Origin: Liriodendron chinense | Lineage: Eukaryota > Streptophyta > Magnoliopsida > Magnoliales > Magnoliaceae | Assembly: GCA_003013855.2 (NCBI GenBank) | Contig: ML058449.1 | Location: forward strand, 372,001-436,000 | Reading direction: 5' to 3' | Length of the DNA stretch: 64,000 nt | Part shown: positions 1 to 9,872 of the stretch, one piece after another | Numbering within the stretch: position 1 is the stretch's first letter | Layout of the letters: each line of letters starts with the position of its first letter | Translations under genes and position numbers: made by a program | The notes under the pieces: model-generated | The model's input: the letters and a program-made list of their open reading frames with translations, nothing else | Databases searched by the model: none | What the model was told of the DNA's origin: nothing

Positions 1-297
1 ATCCTGTGGGCAATTTGGGTTGAGAGGAACAACCACTGCTTCAAGAATCTCAAGGCTTCCTCTGCGGGGGTCTTCAGTAGGGTTCTTTTGCATTTCAAAG
101 ATTTGGCCCCATGATTTTGGGCGCCTTTTGGGGTTTTTGGGGTCCCTAAATTGGGCCTCATTGTTGTATTTTTAGTTTTTAGTTCGCCTTTTTTTAAAAG
201 ATTTTTAGCCTTTTTCAACCTTTTTTTTTTTTTTTTTTTGTGTTTGTGTGTGCCATTGCCTTTAGCCTAATAAATTGCTTCATCTTTAAAAAAGAAT
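1..297 (+). mobile_element. LINE (L1-type) 3' end: last codons of ORF2 plus 3' UTR
   Basis: The first 111 bases translate in frame 1 to a 37-residue tail beginning ILWAIWVERNNHCFK, ending at a TGA at 112-114. A W-x-I/L-W-x-E-R-N segment followed by F is typical of the extreme C-terminus of plant L1-type ORF2 (the zinc-binding region after reverse transcriptase). A T-rich 3' UTR follows, with an AATAAA-like signal near 269 and a short A-rich end near 290-297. The element enters from outside the window, so its length, strand-wide integrity and target duplication cannot be judged. Confidence 0.75.
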
Positions 298-1345
298 GGT
301 AAAGAATTCCCAATACAAAGAAAGGGGCACAGTAACCTGAAGAATACTAAATCAAGCACCACCAAGTTAAACTCTTTAACTGGGGGAGTAGACAAAATTT
401 TGACCGCCCCAACCAGCAATTTACTGTCATTTACAATATAATCTAGACTCCAAGAATGGTCCTTGACCCCTTTGCGCCAGCAACAAGCAACTCTCTATAG
501 CATTTCTATGTCAGTGGGCATCTGACCAAACTAGTTGTGAACGATGCACACTACCCCCCTAATAGCAAAAGCAACCATCCCAAACCGAGATTCAGCTTTA
601 GCTAGACCTGAAAATCAGTGTTTTAAATAGCGAATAGCGTGTAGCATAGCGTTCACCCCTCTGAAGCATGAGGCGTAAGCTACATAGCGTGTAGCTTAAG
701 CTACATGCTAGTTCTAGATTTTTAATCAAGGTTGCACTTGGTTGCTCTAATTCCATGATATTCACCAAATTAGACTGATTAATGATGAAATTTAACAAAT
801 TTTCATGATATTTGGTGCAACCAAATGCAACTTAAAGTAATAGGAAAGGCTAATCAATAAGTATAAAGGTAAAGAAAGAGCAACAAAACTGATTTAATAC
901 TATTACTTATATAATTTTTACTAAAAGCATTAAATATTGAAAATAGAAAAATGTAACAAATCATTGAAAATATTATTTGATTTTAATGTTTTAATGAAAA
1001 ATAACTTGTAATGTGAGGTACATAGCGTGTAGCGTAGTCTATGTAGCATGTAGCATATGCAAATTATCATGTAGCGTAGGCTACACGCGACTTAAGCTAT
1101 TTTCATGAGCTACGTAGCGTTAAGGCTAAGCTATGCTACGTAGCGTAAGCTACACGCTACATAGCGTAGCTATTTAAAACACTGCTGAAAATGTGGACTT
1201 TATGTTGCCAGCTTCATCAAGGAGAATGCCTCTGACACCCTAAGGAAAGTTAGAGTCGCTACAATCCACCACTTTGATGATAAATCTGTGACCTTTCCTA
1301 TCGTATGTACAAGAAGAGGGCCAAATGGGGTCCAACTTAATCACA
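298..1345 (-). pseudogene. Possible RNase H-like relic interrupted by the hAT element
   Basis: On the minus strand, the sequence on both sides of the 616-1184 element can be read as one frame through the target duplication: GILLDEAGNI, then TFSGLAKAESRFGM. This resembles the start of the RNase H fold found in plant LINE ORF2 and related relics (G-x-x-L-x-D-x-x-G-N followed by F-S-G). In-frame stops are present on both sides. Similarity is weak and judged by eye. The rest of 298-615 and 1193-1472 shows no other coding signal. Confidence 0.25.
616..1184. mobile_element. hAT-type non-autonomous DNA transposon (569 bp)
   Basis: The ends are a perfect 16-bp inverted repeat, CAGTGTTTTAAATAGC at 616 and its reverse complement ending at 1184. 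The element is flanked by a perfect 8-bp duplication CTGAAAAT (608-615 and 1185-1192), the hAT superfamily signature. About 90 bp inside the left end and 170 bp inside the right end are packed with short inverted copies of TAGCGTGTAGC / GCTACACGCTA, the kind of subterminal array hAT transposases bind. The middle is AT-rich with no coding capacity. Confidence 0.93.
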
Positions 1346-1472
1346 CATGGCAATAGCTTCTATTTTGAGTAGTTGGCCATGTGTAGCTTTCATATGCATG
1401 ATTGTCTAGAGTTATGATTATTTTAGGAGTTTCTTTCTTTACATATGTAGCTTACATACGCATGTTTGTTTA

Positions 1473-2244
1473 TGTTGGGTGCGTTGCACAAAACCTTAGG
1501 ATCTCACCCCCCAACTACGTGAATTATGTGATATGATAATGCAATAAACAAGATCAAATCATCAACCACACGAAACGATATTTTTACATGGAAAACCCTC
1601 AAAGAGGTAAAAACCACGGGACCTCGTCCAGAGAAACAATCCACTATGCAGTGAACTATTTACAACCTCGATCTCAAGCACAACCCACTTGCATCTAACC
1701 TTCTTCACTCACGCAGGAGCGGATAAACAATAAAAGGAATAAAAACCGAGAGATCTCACCGAGCATGAGGACGTAGAAGAGCCGAGATGATGATTGCACC
1801 GTGAATCACCTTCACAAGCAAGGATTTCCTCTTCCAACAAGCTTCCTCTCTCTCTCTCTTCCTTTCTTCCTCTTTTTCTCTCTCTCTCTCTCACCTTGGA
1901 CGTGTAAAACTCCAAATTGGATACCCTAATCTCGGATTAGAAGCTAATATATAGCATTGTGCAAGAGTTCCAGCCAAAATAGGAAACTGCGTATAGCAGT
2001 CCGCGCACACCGCCAACCGGTCGCTAGGGGTGGCCGACCCAAACTGTCCAGTGAGCAAAAGCAAAGAAAAACCAAAAATCAACCCGTCTACCGACCGGTC
2101 ACTAACCAGTCCGAAAGGATTCTCAACAGTCCAGAGTGCAGCACTCCCTCTGGGCCAAAAATCGGCCGGTCGGCCACCCGACCGGTCATGAGACCCTGAA
2201 ATTGCACAATCATCTCCTCTATCCTGAGGAGGAAAACCCCATCA
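1473..2244 (-). mobile_element. Copia-type solo LTR (772 bp)
   Basis: Plus-strand ends are TGTTGGG at 1473 and CCCATCA at 2244, flanked by the 5-bp duplication GTTTA (1468-1472, 2245-2249). Orientation is minus: read that way there is a TATA-like GCTATATATTAG at 1955-1944, then a GA/CT-rich leader. Towards the end lies a stretch resembling plant Copia LTRs (GAGGTCCCGTGG, then TTTGAGGGTTTTCC). No internal region is present, so this is a solo LTR left by recombination. Several ACCGGTC motifs lie at 2015-2190, just upstream of the TATA. Confidence 0.88.
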
Positions 2245-2614
2245 GTTTAGAGTTACAGTTGTTTTAGGAGTTTATTTCTTTACGTCTTTCAGTTTGTTAG
2301 TATAGCTCACATTGGTATCCAATTTGAAGAAGCGATTGGATCCAATGAGGAAACTAAATGTGTAACAGATCATGCTTACAAGTCAACTCTCTTGTAATAT
2401 TTTGTATACAATGAGACTTTTTTTTCTTTTTCCTTTTTAATACAGTAGAAGTTATTGGATGGGGGATTAAAGCACACTAAGTATTCCTTCTATTTTTCTC
2501 TTCATTGTACTTTAGTTATTAATAATGCTCAAACAAAGTTGCAAACCAGAACAACAGACTAAAAGATTTTCTCACAGTCATTTCATCAAACATCTGTGGA
2601 CTAAAAACTTTTAC
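2245..2614 (-). other. Presumed intron 2 of the SpoU/TrmH gene (visible part)
   Basis: A GT donor directly follows exon 2 at 2614-2613. No third exon (expected to continue the conserved glycine-rich motif after LLGNE) is recognisable between here and base 1. The intron therefore probably extends out of the window and holds the solo LTR, hAT element and LINE end described above. Apart from a T-rich patch near 2410-2440 I see nothing else in this stretch. Confidence 0.45.
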
Positions 2615-3029
2615 CTCGTTTCCAAGAAGGAAGGCAGTGCTCCTCCTAAAAGGATGTTTACTCACAGCAACAGCTCCATCAGCGATCTCAACGCCGCAGA
2701 TATCACAATCTCTCTCCTGAAAAGAAAAGAAAAGAAAAGAAAAGAAAAGAAAAAAGGACCCAAATCAGAATTCCTTCAATTGAAGTGTAATTTAATAGAG
2801 AGAGATGGAAGCAGACATTGGTGAGGTAAAGACGAGCGTCACTGAGGGAATGGAAGTGACGGAAGCGGATATGAGAGGTGGAGCCATGGCTGCCGAAGGC
2901 ATTGAAGTCTCTTCGCCCGACGAGGATGAGTTCGGAGACACCGAAGGCCGTGGCGCTGCGGGCCATGGTTCCGATGTTGTGCCTCTTCGCTATGTTGTGG
3001 ACCACCACGAAGCTCTCGTGGTGGGCCAT
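2615..3029 (-). CDS. SpoU/TrmH-family RNA 2'-O-methyltransferase, exons 1-2 (5' part of gene)
   Basis: Exon 1 is 3029-2817 (71 codons) and exon 2 is 2716-2615 (34 codons), separated by a 100-bp GT..AG intron (2816-2717, phase 0). The protein starts MAHHESFVVVHNIAKRHN and contains NIGTMARSATAFG, the SpoU motif 1 N-x-G-x-x-x-R that shapes the knotted SPOUT fold. Exon 2 ends in AFLLGNE, the start of motif 2 that normally continues with G and binds S-adenosylmethionine. Enzymes of this family methylate ribose 2'-OH in tRNA or rRNA; which RNA and which compartment cannot be told here. The start at 3029 is preferred because it sits in CCCACCATGGCC, a strong plant initiation context. The upstream in-frame codon at 3047 is GTG. 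Both exons are free of stops and splice sites are canonical, so this looks like a functional host gene cut off by the window edge. Confidence 0.88.
2719..2757. repeat. (GAAAA)n microsatellite forming the intron-1 pyrimidine tract
   Basis: About seven GAAAA units on the plus strand read as TTTTC repeats on the gene strand and run directly into the TCAG acceptor of intron 1 at 2720-2717. The microsatellite therefore supplies the polypyrimidine tract of the methyltransferase intron. Confidence 0.85.
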
Positions 3030-3231
3030 GGTGGGCCCACCGCGCACACAAAATCAAGGCCCTAGGAAGGAAGAGAATAGAGCGGAAGGGAGGGTGGGAG
3101 AAGGAATGAAAATGAATGAAGCTGCTGTTTGAGTACCGTTGTCTTTCCCGAGTTCGTTTTGAGAGGCCGCTTGGACGCGGTTTGGCTGGTGACCCCAACA
3201 TGTACAAAGTCAATTAGCCGGCGTCAAAGCG
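3030..3231 (-). promoter_or_regulatory. 5' flank / 5' UTR region of the SpoU/TrmH gene
   Basis: This 200-bp stretch lies between the methyltransferase start codon and the hairpin repeat at 3232. It is pyrimidine-rich on the gene strand near the ATG, as plant 5' UTRs often are. No clear TATA box is visible. The assignment rests on position only. Confidence 0.35.
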
Positions 3232-3452
3232 CTGTGGGCCCCACCATGATGTATGTGTTTTATCCATGCCGTCCATCCATTTTACCAGCCCGTTTTAAGG
3301 CATGATCCCAAAATCGAGGCAGATACAAATCTCAGGTGGACCACACCAACAGTGAGGATTGAATGCTTATTATTGAAAACTTCCCTGGGGACACAGAAGT
3401 TTTGGGTGAAGCTGATATTTGTGTTGTACCTTCATGCAGGTCGGCGTGAACC

Positions 3453-4027
3453 TTTTTTTTTTTTTTTTTTTTTTTTTTTGGGTTAGTCATGCAATGCACC
3501 CACCCTGTTAGTTATGCAGCTGACCCACACGGCCACATGGGCGATTTTGACGGCAATAACCCTGAGGTGAGGTGTGGCTAATTTTACTAAAAGTCCAATA
3601 TCTCGTGTGGTTCATCTTTTTTGGTCATTTGATAAGAAGTTGAAAATTTATGGTCGAAAATGCCCCTTTGACTGATTCCCCCTAGGCACTATGGATTCCC
3701 CTTGGGACACGGTGGATTCCCCTTGAGCACATGGTGGTCAGAGGGGCATTTCCGACCGTAAAATTTTCAATTTCTCGTCAAAAGGCCAAAAAAGATGAGC
3801 TAGACGAGAAATTGAACTTTAGTAAAAATAGCCATGCCTTAGGGCTATTGCAGTAAAAACCACGCCACATGGTTGGTTAGACGATGCACCCACCCACCAA
3901 TGGGTTAGTGTGTCTCTTTAGCACTCTAAACCTGAGACCTGTGTTAGTGTCTTCTTAACACTTTGAACCTGAGACCTGTTGTTGAAATGCCGAGCGTCTT
4001 CCAGCTGGGCTAGCAGGTGAGACACGT
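3453..4027 (-). mobile_element. tRNA-derived SINE, copy a (carries a nested MITE)
   Basis: Read on the minus strand the unit starts in GTCTCACCTGCTAGCCCAGC, contains an A-box-like TAGCCCAGCTGG and a B-box-like CAGGTTCAAAGTG, and ends in a 27-base A tail (plus-strand T run 3453-3479). It is flanked by a 14-15-bp duplication: AGGTCGGCGTGAACC at 3438-3452 and AGGTCGGCGTGACC at 4028-4041. That is classic SINE integration, here into the hairpin repeat. A short internal duplication around the B box is present, and a MITE splits the body. Confidence 0.85.
3539..3861. mobile_element. MITE with long inverted arms nested in SINE copy a
   Basis: Arms of about 120 bp (3550-3670 and 3725-3855) are imperfect inverted copies, sharing TTTTACTAAA, CTCATCTTTTTTGGCC-like and AAATGCCCCT segments. 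Flanks CGGCCACAT (3530-3538) and ACGCCACAT (3862-3870) match in 7 of 9 positions, compatible with a decayed 9-bp Mutator-type duplication. The other SINE copies lack this insert, which confirms it as an insertion. Confidence 0.7.
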
Positions 4028-4215
4028 AGGTCGGCGTGACCATATCAACAGGTGCCCCCAAGACGTTTTCAATGATAAGCATTCAATCCCCATTGTTGGT
4101 GTGGTCCACCTGAGATTTGGATCTGCCTCACTTTTGGGCTGATGCCCAAATATGATCGGAAAAATGGATGAACGGTGTGGATAAAACGCATATATCATGG
4201 TGCAACTCACAGAGC

Positions 4216-4437
4216 TTTAACACTAGTGTTGTTAGGTTCACCAACCAAACCACGTTCGGCACTCTTGATTAAGGTGATTAGGACTGAATCACCATTTTTG
4301 CTAAATGCGAAAAGGCCAAACCATTTTTGCTAAATACGAAAAGGCCAAACATTGAACTTAGTTAATCCAAATCCTAACCATTATATACAAGAGATTTCGT
4401 TGTTCAATTCATTCCAAAAATGTCTGGATTATCCAAA
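4216..4437. other. Intergenic stretch with a short tandem duplication
   Basis: No gene seen. About 32 bp containing CGAAAAGGCCAAACCATTTTT is repeated twice near 4297-4352. Confidence 0.6.
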
Positions 4438-4682
4438 GAGAAATTCTCCTCTGTAAACCTCAGGTTTGACCGACCAGCCAAAATAGACCTCCATAAACTT
4501 TATTTTCCATTTCTAAACTTCAATTGTACGGATGTATTTTTTTCGGACAGAAATACCCTTCATTGAATCTCAAAGGGTATTTCTGTCTGAAAAAGCACTA
4601 AAGTTTAGAAATGGAAACTAAGTTTTTAGAGGTCTATTTTGGTTAATCGGTCATAACTAAGGTTTACAGATGGAAATTTGTC
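4438..4682. mobile_element. Mutator-like MITE (245 bp)
   Basis: Almost the whole element is an inverted repeat. The left arm begins GAGAAATTCTCCTCTGTAAACC and the right arm, inverted, begins GACAAATTTCCATCTGTAAACC. Both include CAAAATAGACCTC and TTTCCATTTCTAAACTT. The flanks TTATCCAAA (4429-4437) and TTATTCAAA (4683-4691) form a 9-bp duplication with one mismatch, as Mutator-like elements make. It has no coding capacity. Confidence 0.8.
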
Positions 4683-4691
4683 TTATTCAAA

Positions 4692-5214
4692 CAAGCTCTA
4701 GACTACTCGTTAATGGACCGCTGACCCCAAAAACTAAGGAAAATCGTCGGTCTTAGCAAGCTTGATATCCATTGCAGGACATTGAGCTAAGATCACACCT
4801 CAAATTGTTCAACTTGGGCTCGTAAGGGGAGCGCATGAGAAGTGTGAATGCCTTTAGAAACTGTCAAGAACTTAAGTTATTTGTGCACCTCCAAACTTTA
4901 TCGAAATTGTGGCTTTTAGACCGTTAAATCATGATCGAATTGAGGGCACTAATCCAAAATAATATATTGCAACTATCCCTCAAGCCACAACCTCGATCGA
5001 TGATTGGTAATTGCCAAACTAACTTTTGATCATAATCATTAATCAATGTGTCCGATTTGCGGGGCGATCGAAGTCTTTGTAGATCATCACTAGGGGCAAC
5101 TATTCCATCGGTTAGAATGACCAGTGTGGACCCAAGTGGGCCCCAAATGCTAAAACCAACCTCCCATAAGGTTATATGAATGAAAACATAGCCCTTAGAG
5201 CCAAATGCAACACA
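4692..5214. other. Intergenic or LTR U3 sequence, not resolved
   Basis: No coding signal was found. It may be the upstream part of the LTR-like relic that follows, but I could not find an LTR start here. Confidence 0.4.
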
Positions 5215-5312
5215 TCTGGCACTATAAATACACTTCATTTGGGCATTCCTTCCCTAAATCCAAATTTTCCCTGGGTTTCAGAGAAAGAAAAGAAGAGAAG
5301 GAGAAGGAGAAG

Positions 5313-5363
<51 letters not shown>

Positions 5364-7710
5364 AATTGGATTCCTTGTTCTTGTGGGTTGCTAGTGCTCC
5401 AACAAAGCCGTAAGAGTCGTCGATTTCTCCGTCAGATCCTTCACCCCATTTGGAATCGGAGGTTAAAAAAATAAATTATACCTTACAATTCAAACTCCCT
5501 TAGTGTTAAATCTCATGGATCCCACATTAACCCATTCAATTTGATTTAGGAATCAGTTTTTTTTTTTCAATTTTTCGACCTTAGGTCGCATCCGAGTTGA
5601 AGGCAAAGACCCTAATGTAAAGATCTACCCTTAAGCTTTTTTCGATATTTTAGATGAATGAATGTCTAGGTTTTCTATGTGATTATAAGTATTTTTGTTT
5701 TATTAAAATTAGTTATGTTTCACATGCTAAAACTATTCTATTATTATGATTCATTTATTATTCATTGTTGAGATGGTAGCTTGCTAGATGAATGGTTTGA
5801 ATTGTATGAGGTTATGGCCTATGAATTCATCTTGCGTTGGATGTGTTGGAAATACATGGAATCTCTTATTGTGTATACTACATGCTTCTTTATATTCCTG
5901 CGTAAAGAAAAATTCATATATGCTCTTGATATTTTGTAGACTTACAGAATTACTTAGATTGCGACTTAGGTGCTTGGCTTTTTTTTTTTGTTAGTCATGC
6001 AATGCACCTACCCTATTAGCTGCCCAACGCACCCACACGGTTAATCACACGATGCACCCACCAACCGGTGGGGTTAGTGTGTCTCCTTAACACTCAAACC
6101 TGAGTCATGTTATTGAAACGCCTAGGCATCTTTTAGCTGGTCTAGCAGGCGAGACACCAGGTGTTTGGCTATATTCCTAAATGAGTCATTATGATGCTAT
6201 ATTTAAATATTGAGTGCATGTAATCATGTTCATGATTTTATGTCTATGTTGCTTTGAATTAAGCTCTGAAAATTGTTTGACTAGTGTATTGCCTACCATT
6301 TAGTTGGCCGTCACAAGCTTATTCGATCAACCAAGACCTGAACACAGTCGATTGATAGTGGCTAATGTCGGTTTATCGTTGTTCACTTAGGTCCACCGGA
6401 TAAATTTCATTCAAAGTTAATCATTCTTGTGTTGACTATTAAATCACACTCTATGAAATCTGGAATACCTCCATTACCATTGAATCGAGTCCATTCATAA
6501 TCGTTAATGCATTACGATCCTACAAAGATTCATGAGCCAGGCATGGTAGTATGGGACATTGTGTCTGTGCTGCTGACCTATGTTGAAGTGAAGAGCCTCC
6601 CTATAGTGTCCAGTGAGCACTGATGGAGGTGACAAGCCTTTTCTGTATTGATTTAGTGTTGGCTGACAAGACCTTACCTTTTTGTGAAATGTCCTTGGGT
6701 GATGACCCCTAACCATTATATTGATTGTATAAACTGGATACTTGAGTGATGAATCCAAAAATTGGATTAAGGGACATTGATGAGGAGCTATTATGGCCGC
6801 AACAAGCCATGTGATCTAGTTAGACTCATGATATAATGGTGGTACTCTAGCTTTGCCAATATGCTATTTGAATATACTCTAATAACTCTTCTGACAACCA
6901 TACATATCATGACACTTATTGGTAATGTTGGTGACAAGCCACATCACCATAGGATAACATGCATTAAAGAAGAAGGTTAATGAAAGAGTGCTGACATACG
7001 TGCGAAAAGGCGTTGGAGTCATTTGGATGAGGTAGTGTTAAATTGGTGAGATCATGCACTCGCATATCATGCCCTTCATGTACTTAATAACCAGATTAGG
7101 AGAACATTGTTTTATTATGTTATCATTGCATGCGCTTGTTTGTATTAATAATATGTGTAATTTGCTTAGTATTTGTGTGTCAGAGATGACATGTTTAAGG
7201 GTAGTACATATAGAGATATGTATTTTCGTGAATCTGTTTATGACTAAAATGGCCTGAGTATAATCTTGGAGATATTTCTTCACTATGTTGGCATTTAACG
7301 CATTTCATTAGACATGCAGATGACTTAGGAATAGAACCGGATGGTAGGGCACTCAAGGCGCCTTAGTAGATCTCTAACTTCTTCCCTTTTGGTAGTTGTA
7401 TATTTCGTACATATTGAATTTATTATAATTTGTATAATTCTTATATAAACAGACACTACTTTTGGAATTGTACCTCTTAAGTGTTAGTTCGATATTTCAA
7501 GGTTTAATTATCCCCGCTTTGCTTTTGATTTACTAAGTTGAAATGCATTACTCTAATTATTTGTGTATGAAATGAATGAAAATCCGATTGAGGACACACA
7601 TGGGAGCACTTCCCACGTGTGGTATTCCTAACAAGCATTTTATTAAATTCATACCCGAAAACTCGGGATCTAAGTCTCCATACTCACGTGCCGAATTTTG
7701 AGGTGTGACA
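5215..7710 (+). mobile_element. Probable Ty3/gypsy LTR relic (promoter to U5 end)
   Basis: A TATA-like ACTATAAATACAC at 5221 is followed by a GA-rich leader with a (GA)n run at about 5319-5358. The stretch ends at 7710 in CCGAATTTTGAGGTGTGACA, the type of terminus seen at the 3' end of many plant chromovirus LTRs. The next five bases, GGGTA, would be a target copy, but I could not find the matching upstream copy or the TG start. The element may be truncated. A SINE (5980-6158) is inserted in it, and no internal retrotransposon genes are present. Confidence 0.4.
5980..6158 (-). mobile_element. tRNA-derived SINE, copy b (179 bp, complete)
   Basis: Same family as copy a: A-box-like TAGACCAGCT and B-box-like CAGGTTTGAGTG on the minus strand, and an A tail visible as plus-strand T's at 5980-5989. 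The 12-bp flanks AGGTGCTTGGCT (5968-5979) and AGGTGTTTGGCT (6159-6170) differ at one base. This is the cleanest copy for defining the family. Confidence 0.85.
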
Positions 7711-8949
7711 GGGTAGGTTGTCACACCATGAAACGAAATAATATGTTCCAAATACTTTACTTTCTGTGAAGTAAAAGAACACTTCTATAGCTTGATAAGC
7801 AAGCGGTTCACTTCTAAAGGGCAAAAAATAATATCCAAATGCTTTAGTGCCTATCAAGTGAAGTACTATAGATGAGAATGCTGTTGAAAAAAATGAGAAT
7901 AAACTTTCTAAAAAATGGTCAAAACACCAAGTTCATTAAGCTCTAAAATGTCAAAGGGGTGTTGAACGACATTACTAAGAACTTGCAATGACCTTCATAT
8001 CTGTAATATGATACGCATATGGCTGATTCGGGTGTATCGTATCCATAATACGGATGTATCGTATCGGCCAATATGGATGTCATTAACAGCAACTTGGAGG
8101 ATCAAAACCTCCAATTTCAGTCGATTTGAAGGATCGAGACATTTTGGGGTCAGTTTTGAAAATATCAAAAAATAAGTAAATAAAAAAACTCTATTTTTTT
8201 TCTATTGATCCTTCTTCTAAAATATTTTTATGTTTATTGGACCCCTAAATCTACAAAAAAAATTATGAGTCTTGGAGATCGATTTGAGTTTTTTTTTTTA
8301 TATTTTTATTTTGGGCATTTGTGCCCAATTGTTTTATATTTTTAAAAATTATTTTTTTTAATTTGATAATTTGATCTCAGATTTGTAGTCTCCAACCATT
8401 TCCGATCAAATCTATGTTGACCTGATAAAAAAAAGTTTTTTATTAAATCTGTCGAAAAATGTGTAAATTCCAGGATTTTTTTAAACTGATGTTTCTGATC
8501 ACAGATATGGAAAGGTCATGTATTTTTTTTATCAAATCTAATATAAAATAAGTTTTTTTGGAAATTTCAAGATTTTTGAAAATTTTAAAAAATGGTTTTT
8601 TTCAAATATATTGCTTTAGGGAGGGGGCTAAGTTTGTTGTTCTAGATTTTTTAGGTTGTTTTTTTATTATTAAATCTTAGTAATTTGGTCACTATTTTTA
8701 ATTATTATGTCTAGTTTTTATTTTTTTGTTAATTTTTTTAATATGTTGAAACTTGGAAATAATACATGTCTAGCTTTCACTCTAGGTGGATGCAAATTTC
8801 TTGGTTGCTTCAAGCCTTCAATTTCAATTTCATATACTTAGTTTCTTAGTTGATGTATTGATGATGCAAATTAGTAAATATATTTTTATATTGTTTGTAG
8901 CTTTGTGGCTTGTGTAGACTGTAGAGTAGTCATTGTTGTACAATTGTAT
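7711..8949. other. AT-rich unannotated region
   Basis: Around 8030-8075 there is a CGTATCGGCC-containing patch of the kind found in scattered plant repeats. From 8150 to 8760 the sequence is strongly AT-rich with long T runs. No gene, terminal repeat or RNA was recognised. Confidence 0.6.
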
Positions 8950-9475
8950 TTGTTGGGATGGCTAGAAATGAGAATGAAGATGTAGAGTGGAAGTATGAAG
9001 TAAGGATAGGTGGGAGTAAATAGCAAATAATGAGAAGTTTTACAGCAGGAGTGTGAGCAGGGGCATAACCCAATTAAAACAATACCTGGCCCACCAAAAT
9101 GGTCAAATTTTCAAGGTGCCCAAGTGTCCCTCAAGTAGTAAGGGAGGAGATAAAAAAGAAGAAATTAAAGGTAAAAAATACGATGAGGGAGAAAGAGAAG
9201 AAGGCTATGCTTGACCAATGTAGAGCAAAGGTTTTTGGGGATCCTATGTCAATTCAAATAGAGAAATAAGAACTATGAGAAGGGAAAGTTTACGAGCTCA
9301 TCTTGAGGGTGAAGAGCAACGTTGAATGTTTGGGAGGACCGGTTCGATTCGTGATGTGGGTGGGGGAGTGGTAGTGGTAGTAAGAATGATTGCAGATGAT
9401 TATTTGGGGCGTTAGGGCAGGGCTACGCTATGCCTTTAGCACGCAATCACAAGAGCCAAACGCTTCTTAACACCT

Positions 9476-9499
9476 CCCCCCCCCCCCCCCCCCCCCCCC
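9476..9499. repeat. 24-base poly(C) tract
   Basis: An uninterrupted run of C lies inside the hAT transposase relic, next to a stretch (about 9405-9475) that has no counterpart in the hAT reading. Confidence 0.9.
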
Positions 9500-9872
9500 T
9501 ATTTCCAACCTTGATGGCGAGAGGGGACCACGAGCACCTCCTGGTGATCAAATAATGTTTGGAAAGGCCAGTATCATGCAGAAGAAATTGAAACATATGT
9601 GGTTAAAGCAAATAGTGAATAATCTTAGAAAGATAGTTGCAAAGTTGTTTTTACACAATAATATTCCTCCACATGTTACTAAATTTTCATACTTTTAGGT
9701 GTTTATGGATGCAACAGCTGATGTGGGACCTAAGATTAAAGCGCCTAATTCTTATGGCATAGATTTAAAATATTCAAATAAAGTGTACCAGAAAGTGTGG
9801 GCTTCTGTACAATCATTTAAAAGCATATGGGCAAGTAGAGGATGCACAATCATGTGTAATGGTTGGACTAGC

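Larger units (their letters stand above)
3232..4215. repeat. GGGCCCAC hairpin repeat, copy 1 (interrupted)
   Basis: Left arm 3232-3437 begins TGTGGGCCCCACCATGATG and runs through ATCCATGCCGTCCATCC. The right arm 4042-4215 is its imperfect inverted copy, ending in GGATAAAACGCATATATCATGG. Removing the SINE and one target copy restores a hairpin of about 430 bp, matching the copies at 20205, 61252 and 61800. The long imperfect inverted arms suggest a foldback/MITE-like element. I could not fix a target duplication, so its class is open. Confidence 0.7.

Noticed and set aside
2839..3213. Minus-strand 124-codon frame overlapping the methyltransferase
   Set aside because: It overlaps exon 1 in another frame, shows no family motif, and exon 1 reads a clear SpoU protein.
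5176..5474. Plus-strand frames through the (GA)n leader near 5300
   Set aside because: Arg/Glu-rich translation of a microsatellite downstream of a TATA box in LTR-like sequence; no conserved domain.
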